A DNA stretch of 44,151 nucleotides from Oscillospiraceae bacterium (GCA_031266955.1 JAISAA010000263.1:1-44151); one strand, 5' to 3'. Counted from the first letter of the stretch, positions 18,301-33,300 are shown. The notes: generated from the sequence alone by a model not told the origin. A program made the numbers and translations.

Positions 18301-21300
18301 ACTACGCTGATAAACTACCAAGCGCAGGACGGGATATCGACAGACCGCGCGGCGCTGTACGTCCCCTACGGCAACGCCGTAGTGTCGGCCTACTCGTTCT
18401 ATGAGCACGCCGATTCGCCGGGGATGAAATACCCGACGCCGGAGGAAGTGTCCAGCCCGTCGGGCGCGGCGCGAGAAGTCGGCTACGATGACAAAGACGT
18501 AACGACGGCCTTTGAGTCAAACGCGGGCTACAAGTTCGTACTGGGCAATGAGCCCAACGGCCAGATGTACAATATGAACTACGCCCTGCGCACGGACGAT
18601 ATAGATATAACGGGCCGTGATTTTGACGTGCCCGATTCGCTGTTCCAGAACACTGAAATAGGCGTTGCCTACAACTTTTTCAATAACATGGGCTTTGATG
18701 ACTACAATGGTATATCGGTCCCGACACACACCGGCTTCACCTATTTCTACGGCGCCAACAGCCCGCTGCTGAACAACCCCGTCGTGCGTGCCGGCGGCTG
18801 GTACGAAATCAGCCAAAGAGTCCCGCACGGGGGAACAGGCGGATGGCACAGAGGACTTAATCTGTATCCGTTGCTGGCGGCATATTACAGCTATGACGTA
18901 CCGCTGTTCAACAACGGGCCGGCCTACGGCGGCAACGGCGGCGCCGGCAGCGACGGCGAGGGCGGCACAAACGTCGGGTATAATTACCCCGCGGCGCCTA
19001 ATTATAATTATCTGCTGTCAAACGCACAACAAATCAAGCAGCCGCTGCCCGGAGAGACCAAGGCCGGCAACACGTACAATATGGGCAACGACCCCAACAA
19101 GCGCTACTCCTTCACGGGCAGCAAATTCTACAACGCCTATTTCGATATCGACGTCCCGGTCTACGGCCCCGACAACGCGGCGCCGGACTTGAGAAACAAG
19201 GGCTTTGTGGTAACGAGCGTAGAAATAAGCTCTGAATTGATAGAAATGCTGCTGGAAAACACGGACAAAACAAACGTCGATGAATTGTTTGACAGCCTCG
19301 TCATATACGGCAACAGGGGAGTGACGGCGGGCGCGGGCGTGAGCTCCACAGTGACGCTGACCGGGGAGGAGCTCGCCGCTTATTATGACGACACCGCGGA
19401 ATCGATCACGCTCCCGCGCGAAGCGTGGTTCAACGCTTCGACCGCAGAGGAGAACGCCGACCTCGAATACGCGGCCCGCTTTGAGCTGAAGATCAAAGAA
19501 TTTCCGCAGGAAATTTCTCGCGATGAGAACTGCGCGATCTACGTCTACGGCTATTCCACCCGCTACGAGAAGCCCATGGACGCCGTGGGTACGTGGCGTC
19601 AGGATTCCGCGCCTTACGCGGATAACGGCGATTTTTATGAGAAAATCGATGACACCTACAGCTATTCGCACAACCCGTACCATAAGATAATATCGAACGG
19701 CGCATACTATTACTGGCACCTGAACGGCAGGGAGTACTTAGCCGATGAAGACCTGATAAGCGCCGCGAAAAACGGTGACGGTAACAGCTACGTCTACCCG
19801 AAAGCCGAGACCTGGACAAACGACGCGCGGGACTGGGCCCGCATCCAAATCGCGCCGCAAAATCTCCGCGCGAGCGCTTTCGCGATGAAACCTAATACGA
19901 CGGCTCCAACGCAGGAAAAGCACGACGTCGTAGAGGTCCAGTTCAGCGAATCCGGCGGCTACCGCTTCCGGCTGAGCAACAACAGCATAAGCAAGGCGAT
20001 AGACGCCTATGTGACGCTGACGATGCCTCTGACCGCCCTCAACGACGCCGACGCCGCAAAGCGCGACCAAGGCTTCATAACGGACAAGCTCACGCTGACA
20101 AAGGCGCTCTTTGAAAAGGCCGCCCCGGACGAAATAACATTTACGAACAGCGCCGGAGAGTCGCTGACCGTGCAAATTTCGGATTTTACCGGTAAGACCT
20201 TTGCGGAGTTTGACGAAAACGTTGCGGACAGCGGCGCCGGCTACGACGGCGCCGGCAATCTGATAATAACGATGAAATGGATCATCGCGAATTCGGCGAT
20301 GACGGGCGACGGCCACCTTCTGAACGACGAAGACGGCGTCGGCACGGGCGAAATCGACTACGAACAGGTTTACGAACGCGACGGCCACCCGCTGAAAACA
20401 GTCGCCCTGCACATCCCCACCGTCGTTGCGAATTTGCCGTTTGCGGACCCGCAGACTGACCATGTCAACGGCGTAGACGTCCTGATAGACGGCAAGGCGG
20501 AGCGCTACGGCGACAACACAGCCTCCGTCGGCGGCTACGCCTATCAGCAAAAAGACCCGATCGAGGCGCAGGGAAGCGGGATCGACCTCAACGCCAACCT
20601 CCACGTCAAGCAGCCCAAGCCGCGCGTGGACGTGATCGCGAGCGAGACGTACGGCGCCATAGACGTGAATTATGCGAAAAACCCATATACCAAGAGCGAT
20701 ATCGGCAAGGCCGGCTCCGGCGGCGTGACCTCAGACACGGACGCGGCCAACGAAACGCCGGTGACGCTCGGGCGGTACAACAACCACGCGGCGAGCTTCG
20801 ACGTCGTTCTGGCGAATATCGGCGAGGTGAGCGCCGGCAACAGCAAAACGGTGATCGATTTACCCATGTTCGGCATAGACGGCGACGGCGTAGCCGGCAA
20901 GGACTACACCGGCTTCCACACGGAAAGCATAACGCTCTCAAAATCACTGCTCAAATACACAGGCTTCCAAACCCTGAGCCTGTGGGATTACGACACTTGG
21001 AATACGGGAGAAAACCCGCCCGCCGACATCGTCATAACGCGCGCCGCTCTGCAAGCTTGGCTTGTGAGTGAAAGCATAGCTGCAAACGAAGACGAGGCGA
21101 AAAAAATTCTTGCCGGCGACGACGGGACTGCCGGCGTCACGCTGACAAACGCGGACTGGGAATACTTCCGCACGGAACCCGGCCACGACCCGATAGCAAA
21201 CCTCGCGCACGCCACGATGACGTCGCAAAAGATCGAAGCGATAAACCTCGACGGGCAGACGTTTACGGAATGGTACTCAGGTCGCGGCGGCTCGGTGCCC

Positions 21301-24300
21301 CTCGAGGCTATGGGCTTCCCCGACAACGTCGGGAATTCATATCCGGCGGCGGGCGGCAGGCTGCACGACCAAAACGCCCCGGACAACTGGGCCTACGCCG
21401 AGAACGACGCCGGCCTGACCTTCACCGGCTACAACGACCGTTACGACACAAACCTCGCGGCGTCGGCGACGCTCTACCCGCTGTATCTGGATAAAACCGC
21501 CCTGTACAGCGCGGCGATAAACGTACCGTCCCCGGGCCCGCAGGTAAAGCAGTACGCGCAGTACGGCGTAAAGCGCGGCAACATCAGCGCGAACGCCTCG
21601 GCGGCGACGGCGCTGGCGATACCCTATGACCGCTACGGGCAATACCACTACGCCATAGGCAACGGCGACACTGACGTAAATAATATCCGCAACGGCTATG
21701 TGGATATAGCCTTCAACGCCGTCACGAACCCCGCCCGCGGGGACTCCACCCGCGAGCTGCATATAGACGAGATCGAGCTCGACGGATGGCTGTTCGACAG
21801 CTTCGCCAAAATAGACCGCGTCGTGATCGTGGACAATGACGGCTCGACGGCCGTGATCCGCAAATTCAACGATGGATTTTTCTTCGCGGAAGCCGGCGAC
21901 GCGGGTAACAACGGCATGGTCTTCGATAACAACGAATACGGCGATAACGAATGGGAAAAAGCGGACGCCGCGACGGCGCTTGCGCCAAACACAAAGAACG
22001 ACGGCGGCTTCAAGGTCACGCTTGAAGACCTCGAGACCCAAGGCGTAACGGACCCACAAAATATGCGCATCTGGCTCCACAGCGCCAACATCGTCAACGG
22101 AAACCGTTATAAAGACGCGAGCGCTTACAGAAAGAGCAATGACATAACCACTCCGAAGTTCGTAAAGGACGAAAATCCTTACGCCGACGTCCAATTCGCC
22201 ATCCACGCCGGAGGCCGCCTTGATGTCTGGCCGAAGGAAGGCTACAGGGCCACCGGCTGGTATGTTCAGACACCGTACCAGTCGAGTTATACCTATGCTT
22301 ATCTGAGCGATTCGGGTGAGAAGTACGACGTCAACGCCAACGGCGGCTCAGCCGGGGGCGGCTTCACCATAGCGCGCACGACGGGTATCGCCTCATATAC
22401 TTCGCTGTTCACCTACTCCCACCGGTCGGATATGCGCTTCACCACGATGAACTATCTGGACGAGTTCAAGAACACCAAGAATGCGAACGCGCAGGCAGCG
22501 TTCCTCGTCACGGCGATGAAACTCGATTTGCAGCTCGAAACGGCGCTTCGCGCGTCGGACTCGCTGGCGGAAAACGACGACTTCACAAAGCGCGGCATAA
22601 CCTCGCGGCGCAGCACGTATTTCAATCCGGTGTGGGACGGCGGCTCAACTCAGAACGTACCGGAGCCGTATGATAATGTGAGTGGCAGTATAGTCCAGAA
22701 TAAAGCTTACCCCGCCGTACAGGGTGAGTTTACCGGCGGACGTACTCCGCAAGATGTTTATGCAACTGAATATCATGGTCAGTCCGGCACCAACATCATG
22801 GAAACGACTCCGGAAAGCGACTACGCGGATATGAGCACGCTGACCACCTACACAAAGGACATAGTCAGCTACACCGCCAGCCTGTATCAGGACACCGATT
22901 ACTGGAACCACGCCGAGGCGGAGGCAGAGCTCACGATAGACCTGCCATCAGACTATTTCGACGCGTACTATGTAAAAATAGACCCGAAAGTGCGCCCCCT
23001 CGTCACCGGCGTAGATATCTACTACGCGAACGACGATGGCGGCGATGCGCCGATGAAAAGCTACGGCGCAAATGACTTGACGGAGCTCTGGGGCCGCGAG
23101 CGCGACGCCGACCAATCGACCGAATGGCTGCGCATAGACGCGACGTATAACAATACCAGCGCGTTCAACGAGGATGACGCCTCGCCGAACTCATATTATG
23201 ACGTCGGAGAATGGGACCCGGTCGAGCTCAACAACGAGCCGGACTCGCACCCGTATTACAGAACGCAGCGCTACTATCAGGCGGACATCGACGACGGCGA
23301 GCTGCCGGACGAGATATTGCACACCGCCCGCCGCGTCGTCGTGCGCCTCGCGCTAAACCAGAGCGACGAATACTATAAGAAAGACACGGACAGTCTGCAC
23401 GGAAAGCTTGCAACAGGAGCCTATGATACGTACAATGACACTTTTGAGGAAAAAACCGGAGTCGATCTGACAGTGCCCTATATGACCGGCACAGGCAAAA
23501 CGGAATACTGGAATTTCATAAACACCCAGAATACCGACGGCTTCCCGCGCGACTTCGTCGAGGTCACGGGACGAATGTACCGGATAACCGGAAGCGAAAG
23601 CGCCAAGGCTGACGCCCACGTAAAAGTGCTGCTGGGCGACGACGATAACGACGAAAACCGCATCCTCATCGATCCGACGGGCGAGAACGACTTTAACAAC
23701 AGCGGTAACGCCTACGCTCCGGCGGAGGTGTACAACAGCGGGAACGGCGCGGCGAAATACCGCTCGGAGAGCGGCCTGACCTTCGTATCCCGCAACACGA
23801 ATACTGGGGTCAGCAGGGGAGAGCCTTTCCTGCAATCCTGGCTGCCCAGCCTGCTGTACTACAACAGATATAACGACGGCGCGGGCAGCGGCACTGACGT
23901 TTTGCACAATGACCGCCAGTGGGGCGACCTCGCCGTCAGCGCCCAGATAAAGGTCTCGACCTTGGGAGCAGATATCGCAAAGACCGTAACGGACGGCGGC
24001 GCGTCAAAAACCGGCCTGACCTTCGGCGGCTACGACAGCTACACGGTGACGCAGACGAACAACAAGACGAACGGCGGCGCCGCCTACGGCGCAACCACGC
24101 CGCCCGCGCCCACAGGCGCCTACCTCGACCGCCTGTATCTGCGTGACTATCTGTGGCGCGCGATCCCGATCAAGAACTACGTCGAAGACGTCTACGAGCG
24201 CGGCTTTTTGCCGACTGTGATAGAGCTCAAGCCTGAAAACTTCAAATATTTCGAGAGCCTGACTCTCTCGCTGGGTAAATACGAACAGAAAACGCCGCCG

Positions 24301-27300
24301 CCCGAGACGTGGCCGACCACCTCGGAAAGGCAGGTAAAGCTGCTCGTCCCCACCGACGCGGGCTACGAAGCGGAACTCGGATATGGGCGTTATGAGAATA
24401 ACGAAAGCTCCGGCATCACCGACGAAATATACACAAGCGGCGACCGCATAGTGTTCACACTTGAGGACTTGCAAGAATACATTGAGAACTACGGCGTCAA
24501 CACGACCGATTCGTACTATATCTACCTCGAATACGAGGAAAACGGCGCGGGCTCCCTCTACGACACGACGCCGGGGGATTCCACGGACGTAATTAAGTAC
24601 CTTCGCCCTGAAACCGAGAAAAACCAGTATAAGGGCACGACGATAGTCCTGCCGAAAAGCGTGTACGTGACGGACTTCGTGTTAGAGCTGCGGGACATTC
24701 CGGGCGGCAACGATTTCAGCGCGGAGCTGGAGGGCGTGACGGCGGACGTCAGCCCGAAAGCGGTAGAGGTACACGGGCATTTCTTCACGATAGAAGCCAA
24801 GGGCGGCGCCGTGAACGCGGCCCGCCAGCTCGTCTGGGATTCCGTCTCAGCCAGCGAGAACGACTATTACATAAAAAACACTGAGACCGGTATTACGCCC
24901 AAGCAGGACCCGGCAAAGCCGGTGTACACCGCCGGCAGCTATGGCGTCGGAGCCGCCAATACGCAAACTGAAAACGATCTGTGGACCGGCGGCAGCGCCT
25001 ACAACAACGGCGCGGCGGTCTCGGCTGAAACGACGGCGAAAATATCCGTCAAGGATAAAGCTCTGACGGGCGTCGCGAAGCTTGAAAACAGCTGGGACCG
25101 CCGCAACGAGGCCGAGGCGGGTACCGATAACGACTATGTGCGCTTTTACGACTACGGCGAGGACGGCGTAACGCCGAATGTCCTGTGGCAGTACATCAAC
25201 TTCCAAAACCCGGCGTCGGAGGGCGGCACGGACAACACCGCAGTCAGCCGCGTGGACTTCACCTACAACGCCGACGCGTATTTCCGTATGAAAAACATCT
25301 ACATCGCGGCGGATATAATCGACCCGGTGACCGACCCGCAAAATCCCAGCTCCGAGGTCTTCCACGGCTGGCACGGCGACTGGCGGCCCAGAAGCTTCGA
25401 GATAACCGCGATAGCGAATAACGTAACGTCAAAGGTGAGCATCCCCGACGAAAAATTGATAGACTATTTCAATACGTGGGAGTGGATAGACGGCGTCAAA
25501 TATTACGTGCTCGACGCGGAGGAGCTTTTCACTACGTTCGGCGATGCCGTAGGTCAGGATGGTTTATCGCAGGAGCCCGGCAAGCCCCCGATATTCGGGA
25601 TAACGGGCAGCGATAAATACGGCTTTGACGCGGAGTATATGCCCTTGCGGATCACGACGTTCAGCGGCGCGTTCGAGACGACGCACCTGCTTTCCGAGGG
25701 CATAAAGGATATGTTCCTCCCCGGTACGTATTTCCTGACTGGCGACGGTACGCAGAAAACGGACACCGTCGACGACATAATGGTGCGCGGCGACTACGTA
25801 GACAAGACGGACTACACGGAGGAAATCGAAGAAGCCGGCTACACGTGGGACAACACCACCCCGACGTTCAAAGGCTCGAGAGCGGATAACGACCCGTTCG
25901 ACGCCTTACAGCACAACAAGCAGAACGAATCGCAAAATCAATCGTGGACGGCGAACGCGACGCTTAACACCTGGTACACGACGAAGGAGGAGGTAAAGAA
26001 CAACACAGGCGCCTCCCGCAAGTGGAAGCTGCCCGACGTGGAGGCAAAGGTGCCTCTGGCGCACCGCTACGCCGTGGCAAATTCAAGCTGGACGTGGCGC
26101 GGCGTGACGGAGGACGGCACGGAGGAAATACGCCCGGAGGACGTGGGCGAAAAAGCGCTGAAGCTGAATATGCTCCCCGGCGATAAGATCACCGGAACAT
26201 ATACCGTGCGAAACGCCGGCAAGGAAATGCCGGAAAACGCGACGCACGAGTTCGGCAATATCGCGCTCTACGACCCGGCCTACCTGATGTTCGCCAACGG
26301 CGGCGCGAAGCCCGCCAACGGCACAAACAATGCGGCTGCGCCCGGAGCCGCCAACGCGGAAAACCTGATGCGCGGCCTGGAGGTCACGTCGATAGAAGTT
26401 GACTATTCCGCGTCCGGCCTCGCCCCGGATACGACCGCCGAGACCCTTGACAGGAACACGCGCGTGTTCTACAAAGAGCGCCACAGCAAAGACGACGGCG
26501 CCGTTGACGCGGACTGGATCGAGTTCGCTTACGACAGCGCCGCGCCGGGCTATTCGTATGAGTACGACTCGGCCAAAAAAATCGGCACGTACACGTTCCC
26601 CGCCGCGATGAACGTCAAATTCATCAATATAACGACGACGGGCGAGCTGGGCTTTGTCACAAAAGACACAGCGGAGCAGACAAGCGACCCCGGCGTCGTC
26701 CAAAACGACACGCTGACCGTGACGGTCAACTACGCGCTGGTGGACGACTACGAGGGCGCCCACGGCGGCATTCAGGGCAAGAACTTCCACACGGAGATAA
26801 TAGACGCCCCGGTGCGCCGCCACGACTTCAACCCCGTGGTGATGACGAGCGCGACAGACAGCCCGAACGCCCCGGTCACGAGAGCGAGAACGCGCGCGGA
26901 CAACACGGAGCTCGACGTCAACGCGAATAACTTAGACGGGCAGCGCCCAGTTACCGGCAGGCCGGCAAAAAATCTGCCGGAGAAAATTTCGCAGAACTAT
27001 GACGCGTTTCAGGTGCTCAAGTTCCTGAACCTCAGCCTTTACTATCAGCCCGGCGAGTTCCGCGGACTGTGGCTCGACGGCGATTGGATAAATGAAACGC
27101 CCGGCTGGTGGACCGCCGCGAATTGGACGGACGCCAACCTGACGGCCAACAGCGCCGGCTACTATGAAAACGACAGCCTGTACGTCGTCAACTACAAGAG
27201 GGTAGGGGCGGCCGCCGCCGGCACGGGAGAAGCGGCGGCAAAGCCCGGCGACACAAGCCCCAACGTCACGTGGAACTGGGGCGGAAACCTCGACGGCAGG

Positions 27301-30300
27301 GACGCTTTCATCAAGGTGACGGACATCAAAAACTACACCTATCGCAACAAGGCGGATCTGTCCGTGCGAGTGGCCTTGGACACGAATATCAAGGGCTCGG
27401 GCGTCGGCGCCGTTCCCTACGACGGCTTCCTGCTCTCCGCGTGGCCCGTCGCGGCGTACCCGGCAAATTACGACTTCGACTTCCTGCGAGACGGCGAAAA
27501 AGCAGACGATGACGCGAATGATGATATATACGCCGACTTCCATTCCGCCGGCTGGTACGGAGACGGCAAGGATGCCGTAAGCGGCGAAACCGAATACAAA
27601 TGGGTGGAACGCAAAACCGACGGCGACGGAAGCTATGAGCTGACCCCGATGACGGATGACGAAACTCTCGACGGCAAATACAGGCCGAAGCTCTATTACA
27701 CGACAGACCCGTCCTCGACGCCCGAAAACAGCGTAGTGTGGAAGCAAGTAGCGTTTGACGATATAGACGCCCAGACGCCGCCGGAGGAGGGCTTCGCCGC
27801 CGTGCGCCAGCTCCGCTGGGACTACGGCTCCGTGCCCAGCTACACCTACGTGAGAACGGGCGACGGCACGCCGTCTGTGCCGGAGAAAGAGCCGCAGCTC
27901 ATAAGCGGCCATTACATCGACACCAACAATGATAATGAATACACAGTGCCGGACGACCCGGGGGATTTGCAAGAAACGGACGATATCTGGGTCGCGGAAG
28001 AGCCTTATGACAGTACAAACGAAGACCCGGATTATCCGGCGATTGCGATGTATTCCGATGCGGAAGACGGCCTGCCCGCGCAGCCGACGCAGTACGAAAC
28101 CGTGCCGCTGGCCTTCCCCGACGTATACATCGCCGGCTACGGCTATTGGCGGGACGAAAGCGGCCCCACCGCCGCGGTTTACACCATCGACGGTAACGCC
28201 CGGCCTATCTACACCATCGGCATACTGGGCGACCTCGACCGCTCCACGACGCTAAACGGCGGCTACGCCCTGTCGAGCCAAAACATAGTGCGCGTGACGC
28301 CGGACGTGGAGATAGCCACACACGCCTTCCCCGACCGCGCCAGCGCCGAAAAGAAATTCTTCGGCAACTCCGACGAGATAAAATTCTGGTACCGCCCCGG
28401 CGACGAGCTGTGGTACAAGACAAGCGTGCAGAACCACTATACCGCCTACAATAGGGCGGAAACGGCGGTAAAAAGCGGCACGGGCGTGATACAGGACTTG
28501 GCCGTGTATGAAAAAATACCGGAGTACATCGACGCCGATTTCCTGGACCCGACGAAGCTGGAAGAAGCGGGCCTCACAAAAGACACGGACTTCGGCGTGG
28601 ACGCGGACAACGAAAACCGCGTGATATGGATCACCACGGACGGCGTTAATACCCTGCTCGGCGACGGTTCGGACGACGCGCTGCTCAGCATAAATATGTT
28701 CTACCGCAACCCGGAGAACGATCAGGAGTACAACGAAAAGTTCAACGGCGCGAAAACCTACTCCGCCGCGGAGCTGGCGGGAAGCTACGCCGAGCTGCCT
28801 AAGACGTATATCGATGACACGGAAAAACGGATAGACAGCTCCGAGGAACGCTCCGTCTTCAAGGCCCCCCGCATAAACGTCTATTACATAGAGGACTGGG
28901 ATATTGACGGCGATCAGGTGACGCAAGAGACGACGCAAACACTCAACCTCTCGCAGCTCACCCATCCGACGAACCAGAATTTCACCGGCAACTGGGCCCA
29001 ATATCAGAACAGCAACGGCCACTGGACCGGCCCGTTCATCCTGGAGCACGCTTACAATCCCGTGGGGAATGTAGTATACCCGTCCTCCAACCGGCCCGCC
29101 GGCGTCAGCAAAATAACCTTCGCGGTGGTGGAATTTGACTTCGGGCAGGAGGAGGACGTCTGGCTCAACCCAGTCCTGCCGGACACGACGGCGATCAACG
29201 CCCACAGCCCGGCTGCTTCGGGGGCCGCCGAGCCCTCCGAACCCGCCTACGGACACCTTCACAGCGTCAACGGCCAGAGCCTGAACCCCGGCGACCGCGT
29301 GGAGATACAATACAAAGCCCGCAACAACGGCAAATTGCCGACGGCGAACGACACAACGACGGGCCGCGTGAATTACGCGCCGATGGCCGGCGACCTGACA
29401 CAGCTGGCGTTTCAGGGGAGCTCCTGGCAGCGTGCCAGTGGTGCAAGCTCCTATACCTTGGCGCCTTACAGCGACTACGAGTTGTCCTATGAGCCCCATG
29501 TGACGAATGTCTCAAGCCGCCTGATGGAGGGCGACTACCTCTACCATGAGGCGGGGGTGAGCGGCACGCCCAACAGCGGCACGGCAAAAGAACAGTTCCT
29601 GGGCAAATACGCGCACTGGCTGCCGGCCAGCGACGCGGCCAAAACTCTCAGCCGCGGCTGGATGACGGAGCACTCTTTTTCTGTTGAGAGAAAAATTGGG
29701 ATGAACGTGAGCTGGTTCACTTTTTACTACTACCAATATCACTCCGCCAGCCTTCTGCTCAATTACGGCAAGCGTATCAATAACACTCTCGCGTCCGGTA
29801 ACGCCGACCTCTGGATCGGCACAGACGGCATTTGGGACACCGACCGCCGCTCAGAGAACAATCTGAAAGCGACCAGCACCGACGATATGTACGATATGCG
29901 GGTTCAGGTGCTGACTCCCCGCACGGAAAAGGTGCAGGGCGCGACGGCGGCCGATATTCGCCCCGTATACGGCTACGTAAAAGTCGGTGATGAATACATC
30001 TGGCAAGCGCTGGAGGACGGCGATATTTCGGCAATGGCGGACGAAGTGAAAACCAGCTACACCGCCGCCCGGCCGCCGGAGGACACGCCGCTGCGCGAGA
30101 ACACCGTATGGGCGGAGAGCCGTATGCACCTGCGCCGCGGCTGGCTTGCCGCGACGTCGGAGCTCCCGTCGGAAAAATTGGAGTACGAACAAAACCTCGA
30201 CCTCAAGCTTACAGCCTACAACTACGGCGACTGGGGCTTTAGCGGAGTTAATTTTGTCGAGGTAATGCCCTTGGGCACACAGCCCCGGTTCGACTCGGAC

Positions 30301-33300
30301 GGTCTCCCCGTGGCGGAGATAACGCTGGGCGGCGTGACCTACAACAGCAAGGATGCTCCGGGCGTAATAAAAACAGAGATCATCCAGAGCCCCGCCTATT
30401 ACGACCCGGAGAATAAACAAAGCCACGCCGCGAAGGTGGACCCCGATAATCAATACGTCGCGCCCATTGAGCAGATGGATTATAACGTGCGGCCCTACGC
30501 CGCCGCGCCCTTACACAATGACATCAACATCGGCTACGTCGCCGACGCCGTCCCGTGGGTTGTGAAGGTGACGGTCACGAGCGAGCTTGGCGTGTGGTGG
30601 AACTCCGCCAAGGAAACCGCGTGGGCGGCGGAGGGCAATCCGCTGCAAAGCGGGTGGGCCGGAGACCCGTCGCAGTACACGGCGGTGTTGAAGGCCGCCG
30701 TAGTGGACCTCAATTACAACGAAAAATGGTACGACAAGCTGCTGGCGTACCCCATTTTGGACGGAAATTCAACGGAATATGAGATTTACGACTATGAGTA
30801 CTCATCCACCGGCAGAACCGGCGCGGCGACTAAGCTCAAGGACAAAATCACCGGCGAGACGGCGGGCCGGGGGACGGATCCTGTTCCCGCGACGTATGTT
30901 TTCCGCCTGTATGAGAATCCGTCGGGGAGGCGCAGCTTAGGGTACGCGCAGGATGATGACGTAAAACGCGCGATCGATCAGTCAACAAACAGTCCCCCAA
31001 CCTTTGGGATCGGGTACAACTATTTTTACCATAGCTGGTACCGCGATAGCGCGAAATATTTCGCGAGAGACACAAGCCTCCATACCGATTACGTCAACAA
31101 AGAAATCAAGCCCATAGCCTGGCAAGCGCCGTACATACACGGCGTCAACAAGCACACCGTCCGCGCCTCGGCGGATATGACGGAAAGCTTGCCGGGCTTT
31201 GAGGGCGTCCCCTATTCCGGCAAAAACGCCTATGAAGTGCGCAAGGTGGCGCGCAACGGCGACTACGCCGACGCCAAACACCCGACCATCGGCCTGACGC
31301 CCAGCGTCGGGGCCGACGCGGAGACGGATTACTCGACACAGGTCTCAGAGCCGATCCAGAATTTTGACATTCACCTGAAGGCGGACTCCACCTCCAACAC
31401 GCTGTTTGACCCGGTGTACACCGTCCTGTTCCCGCAGGGCATAGTCCCGATGACGACCCGCACGGTAGGCGACGTACCCCTGTCCAGCGACGGCACGCCC
31501 TACCCGTGGTATCAGCCGGAAGGCACCTACAGCGCAGAAGGCCCCGGCGAGAAAAACGCGACGTGGCTGAACGGCGTATACATAGGCTCCTGGGACGAGG
31601 GTGAAGGCAAATACGTCAAAGACCCCGAAATAGAGGCGGCGATGGCGCTGATCGACCCGGACGGCGAAGGGATGCAAATATTGTGGTCCGTGGGTCTCGA
31701 CAGCGACGAGACGGCGAAAAATCTCGGCGTAACAGTCAACACCGCCGTGGGCGACCGGCAGACGACGGCAGACCCGATAAAATATCTGGACGGTACGCTT
31801 GTCAGCGATGGCTCAATTACGGAGGAATATCTGAAATCGCTGTTTGACGTGCGCGTGGATTGGCTGTACTACGCCGACGGCGACGCTTACGGCGGTACGC
31901 CGGGCGTGCCCATGCGCCGGTATCTGGTGCAGTTTATCCCGAAAGTGCAGCCTTTCAAAGAGGGCTTGCGCATCCCGCAGGGCTCGTCGCTGACGATCTC
32001 AATAAGAACGGCGGCGGCGGCGACGCCCGAAGTGCTTACCCCCGGCGTGGACCCGGACGACCCGCCCCGCGAAAACGTCGCGCTGGTGCAGCGCTGGCAG
32101 GATATTGTCACTTTCCTGACGAGCCGCAGCGACCCGACGAAGCTGCAAGCGGCGCCGGAGTCCGCCTACCCCTCGTCGCAGTTCAAGAGCGCGCTGACAA
32201 AGTACGAGGAGGACGGCGCCATACAGTTAGAGCACTGGACGGCGGACCGCTTCCCGCAGTACAAAAGGCCGGCGGCCTATCTGCCCCAGCGGGCGAGAGA
32301 AGCGCTGAACGGCGAGGACCCGCACGGCATTGCGCCGGGCGGCGAGCTGGTATATATCTTCACGCAGAACCCGAATCCGGAATCTTGGAAGGACGTCGGC
32401 GTTATGCGCACGATGTACGTCAAGGGCGCGGGGCCGCGGCTTGTGCTGGATAAGCGCATCGTGGCGTCCACCCGTTACGACGAGGAAAAGAACGCGGCCG
32501 TGCCGACGCCGGGCACCCCGGATCAGCCGGACGGCAGGGGAGCGCTTCTGGCAAACAATGCCGCCCCGCCGCTGTACTCCTTCGGCGACGAGATATGGTT
32601 CTCACTGGAGGCGTTAAACGACCCGTCCATCAGAAACGAGTCCAACAAAGACCTCGGCGTCCTGACGAATTCCCAGCTGCTGTTTGTAGACCAGCTCCCG
32701 GACTTCCTCAGCTACGCCTACGATTATATAATAGAGATACAAGACCCGGACGATCCGGCTAAGACCAAGCTGCTGACAAGGGATGAGGCCGCCGCCGCCG
32801 GCTGGCAGATCGCGCTTAAGGCCGATATGACGCAGCCTATGCCCTCCACGACCGGCGCGGAGCATATAGTGATGTTCACGGCGCTGACGCCCAGCCGCGT
32901 AAAGGACGGGCAGAAGCTGGCTATGGGCCGTATGGAGCCTGACGAATGGTTCCGCCTGCGGATCAAGACCCGCGTGTCAATGCTGCCCGAGCCGGACAAG
33001 GTGGAGGCGCCTAAGGATGTGAACGGGCAGCTGGGTACGGTGCTCAGCGAGTGGGGCCCGTATACCAACTACGCCTATCTCGGCGTGGAGAACAGCAATT
33101 ATCCCACAGCCGGCGTCACGATCTTGGTGGAGCAGGAGGTGGGCTCTATCGAGTTCGCCAACGCCGTGGAGGAATACGCCCAAAACCGCGACTATGACCG
33201 GGACGGCAAAAAAGACAAATTTTTCAGCGCCGACAGCGAGAGACTGAGGCTCTTGCAGCCCAACGTAAACGCCCGCAAGGAAACCGACGGCGTCCGCCAG

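Noticed and set aside
28252..29499. A 415-codon minus-strand open frame inside the giant gene
   Set aside because: A shadow of the opposite frame in GC-rich DNA, with V/R/A-rich composition and no recognisable domain. The same holds for 13759-14826 and 26932-27972.
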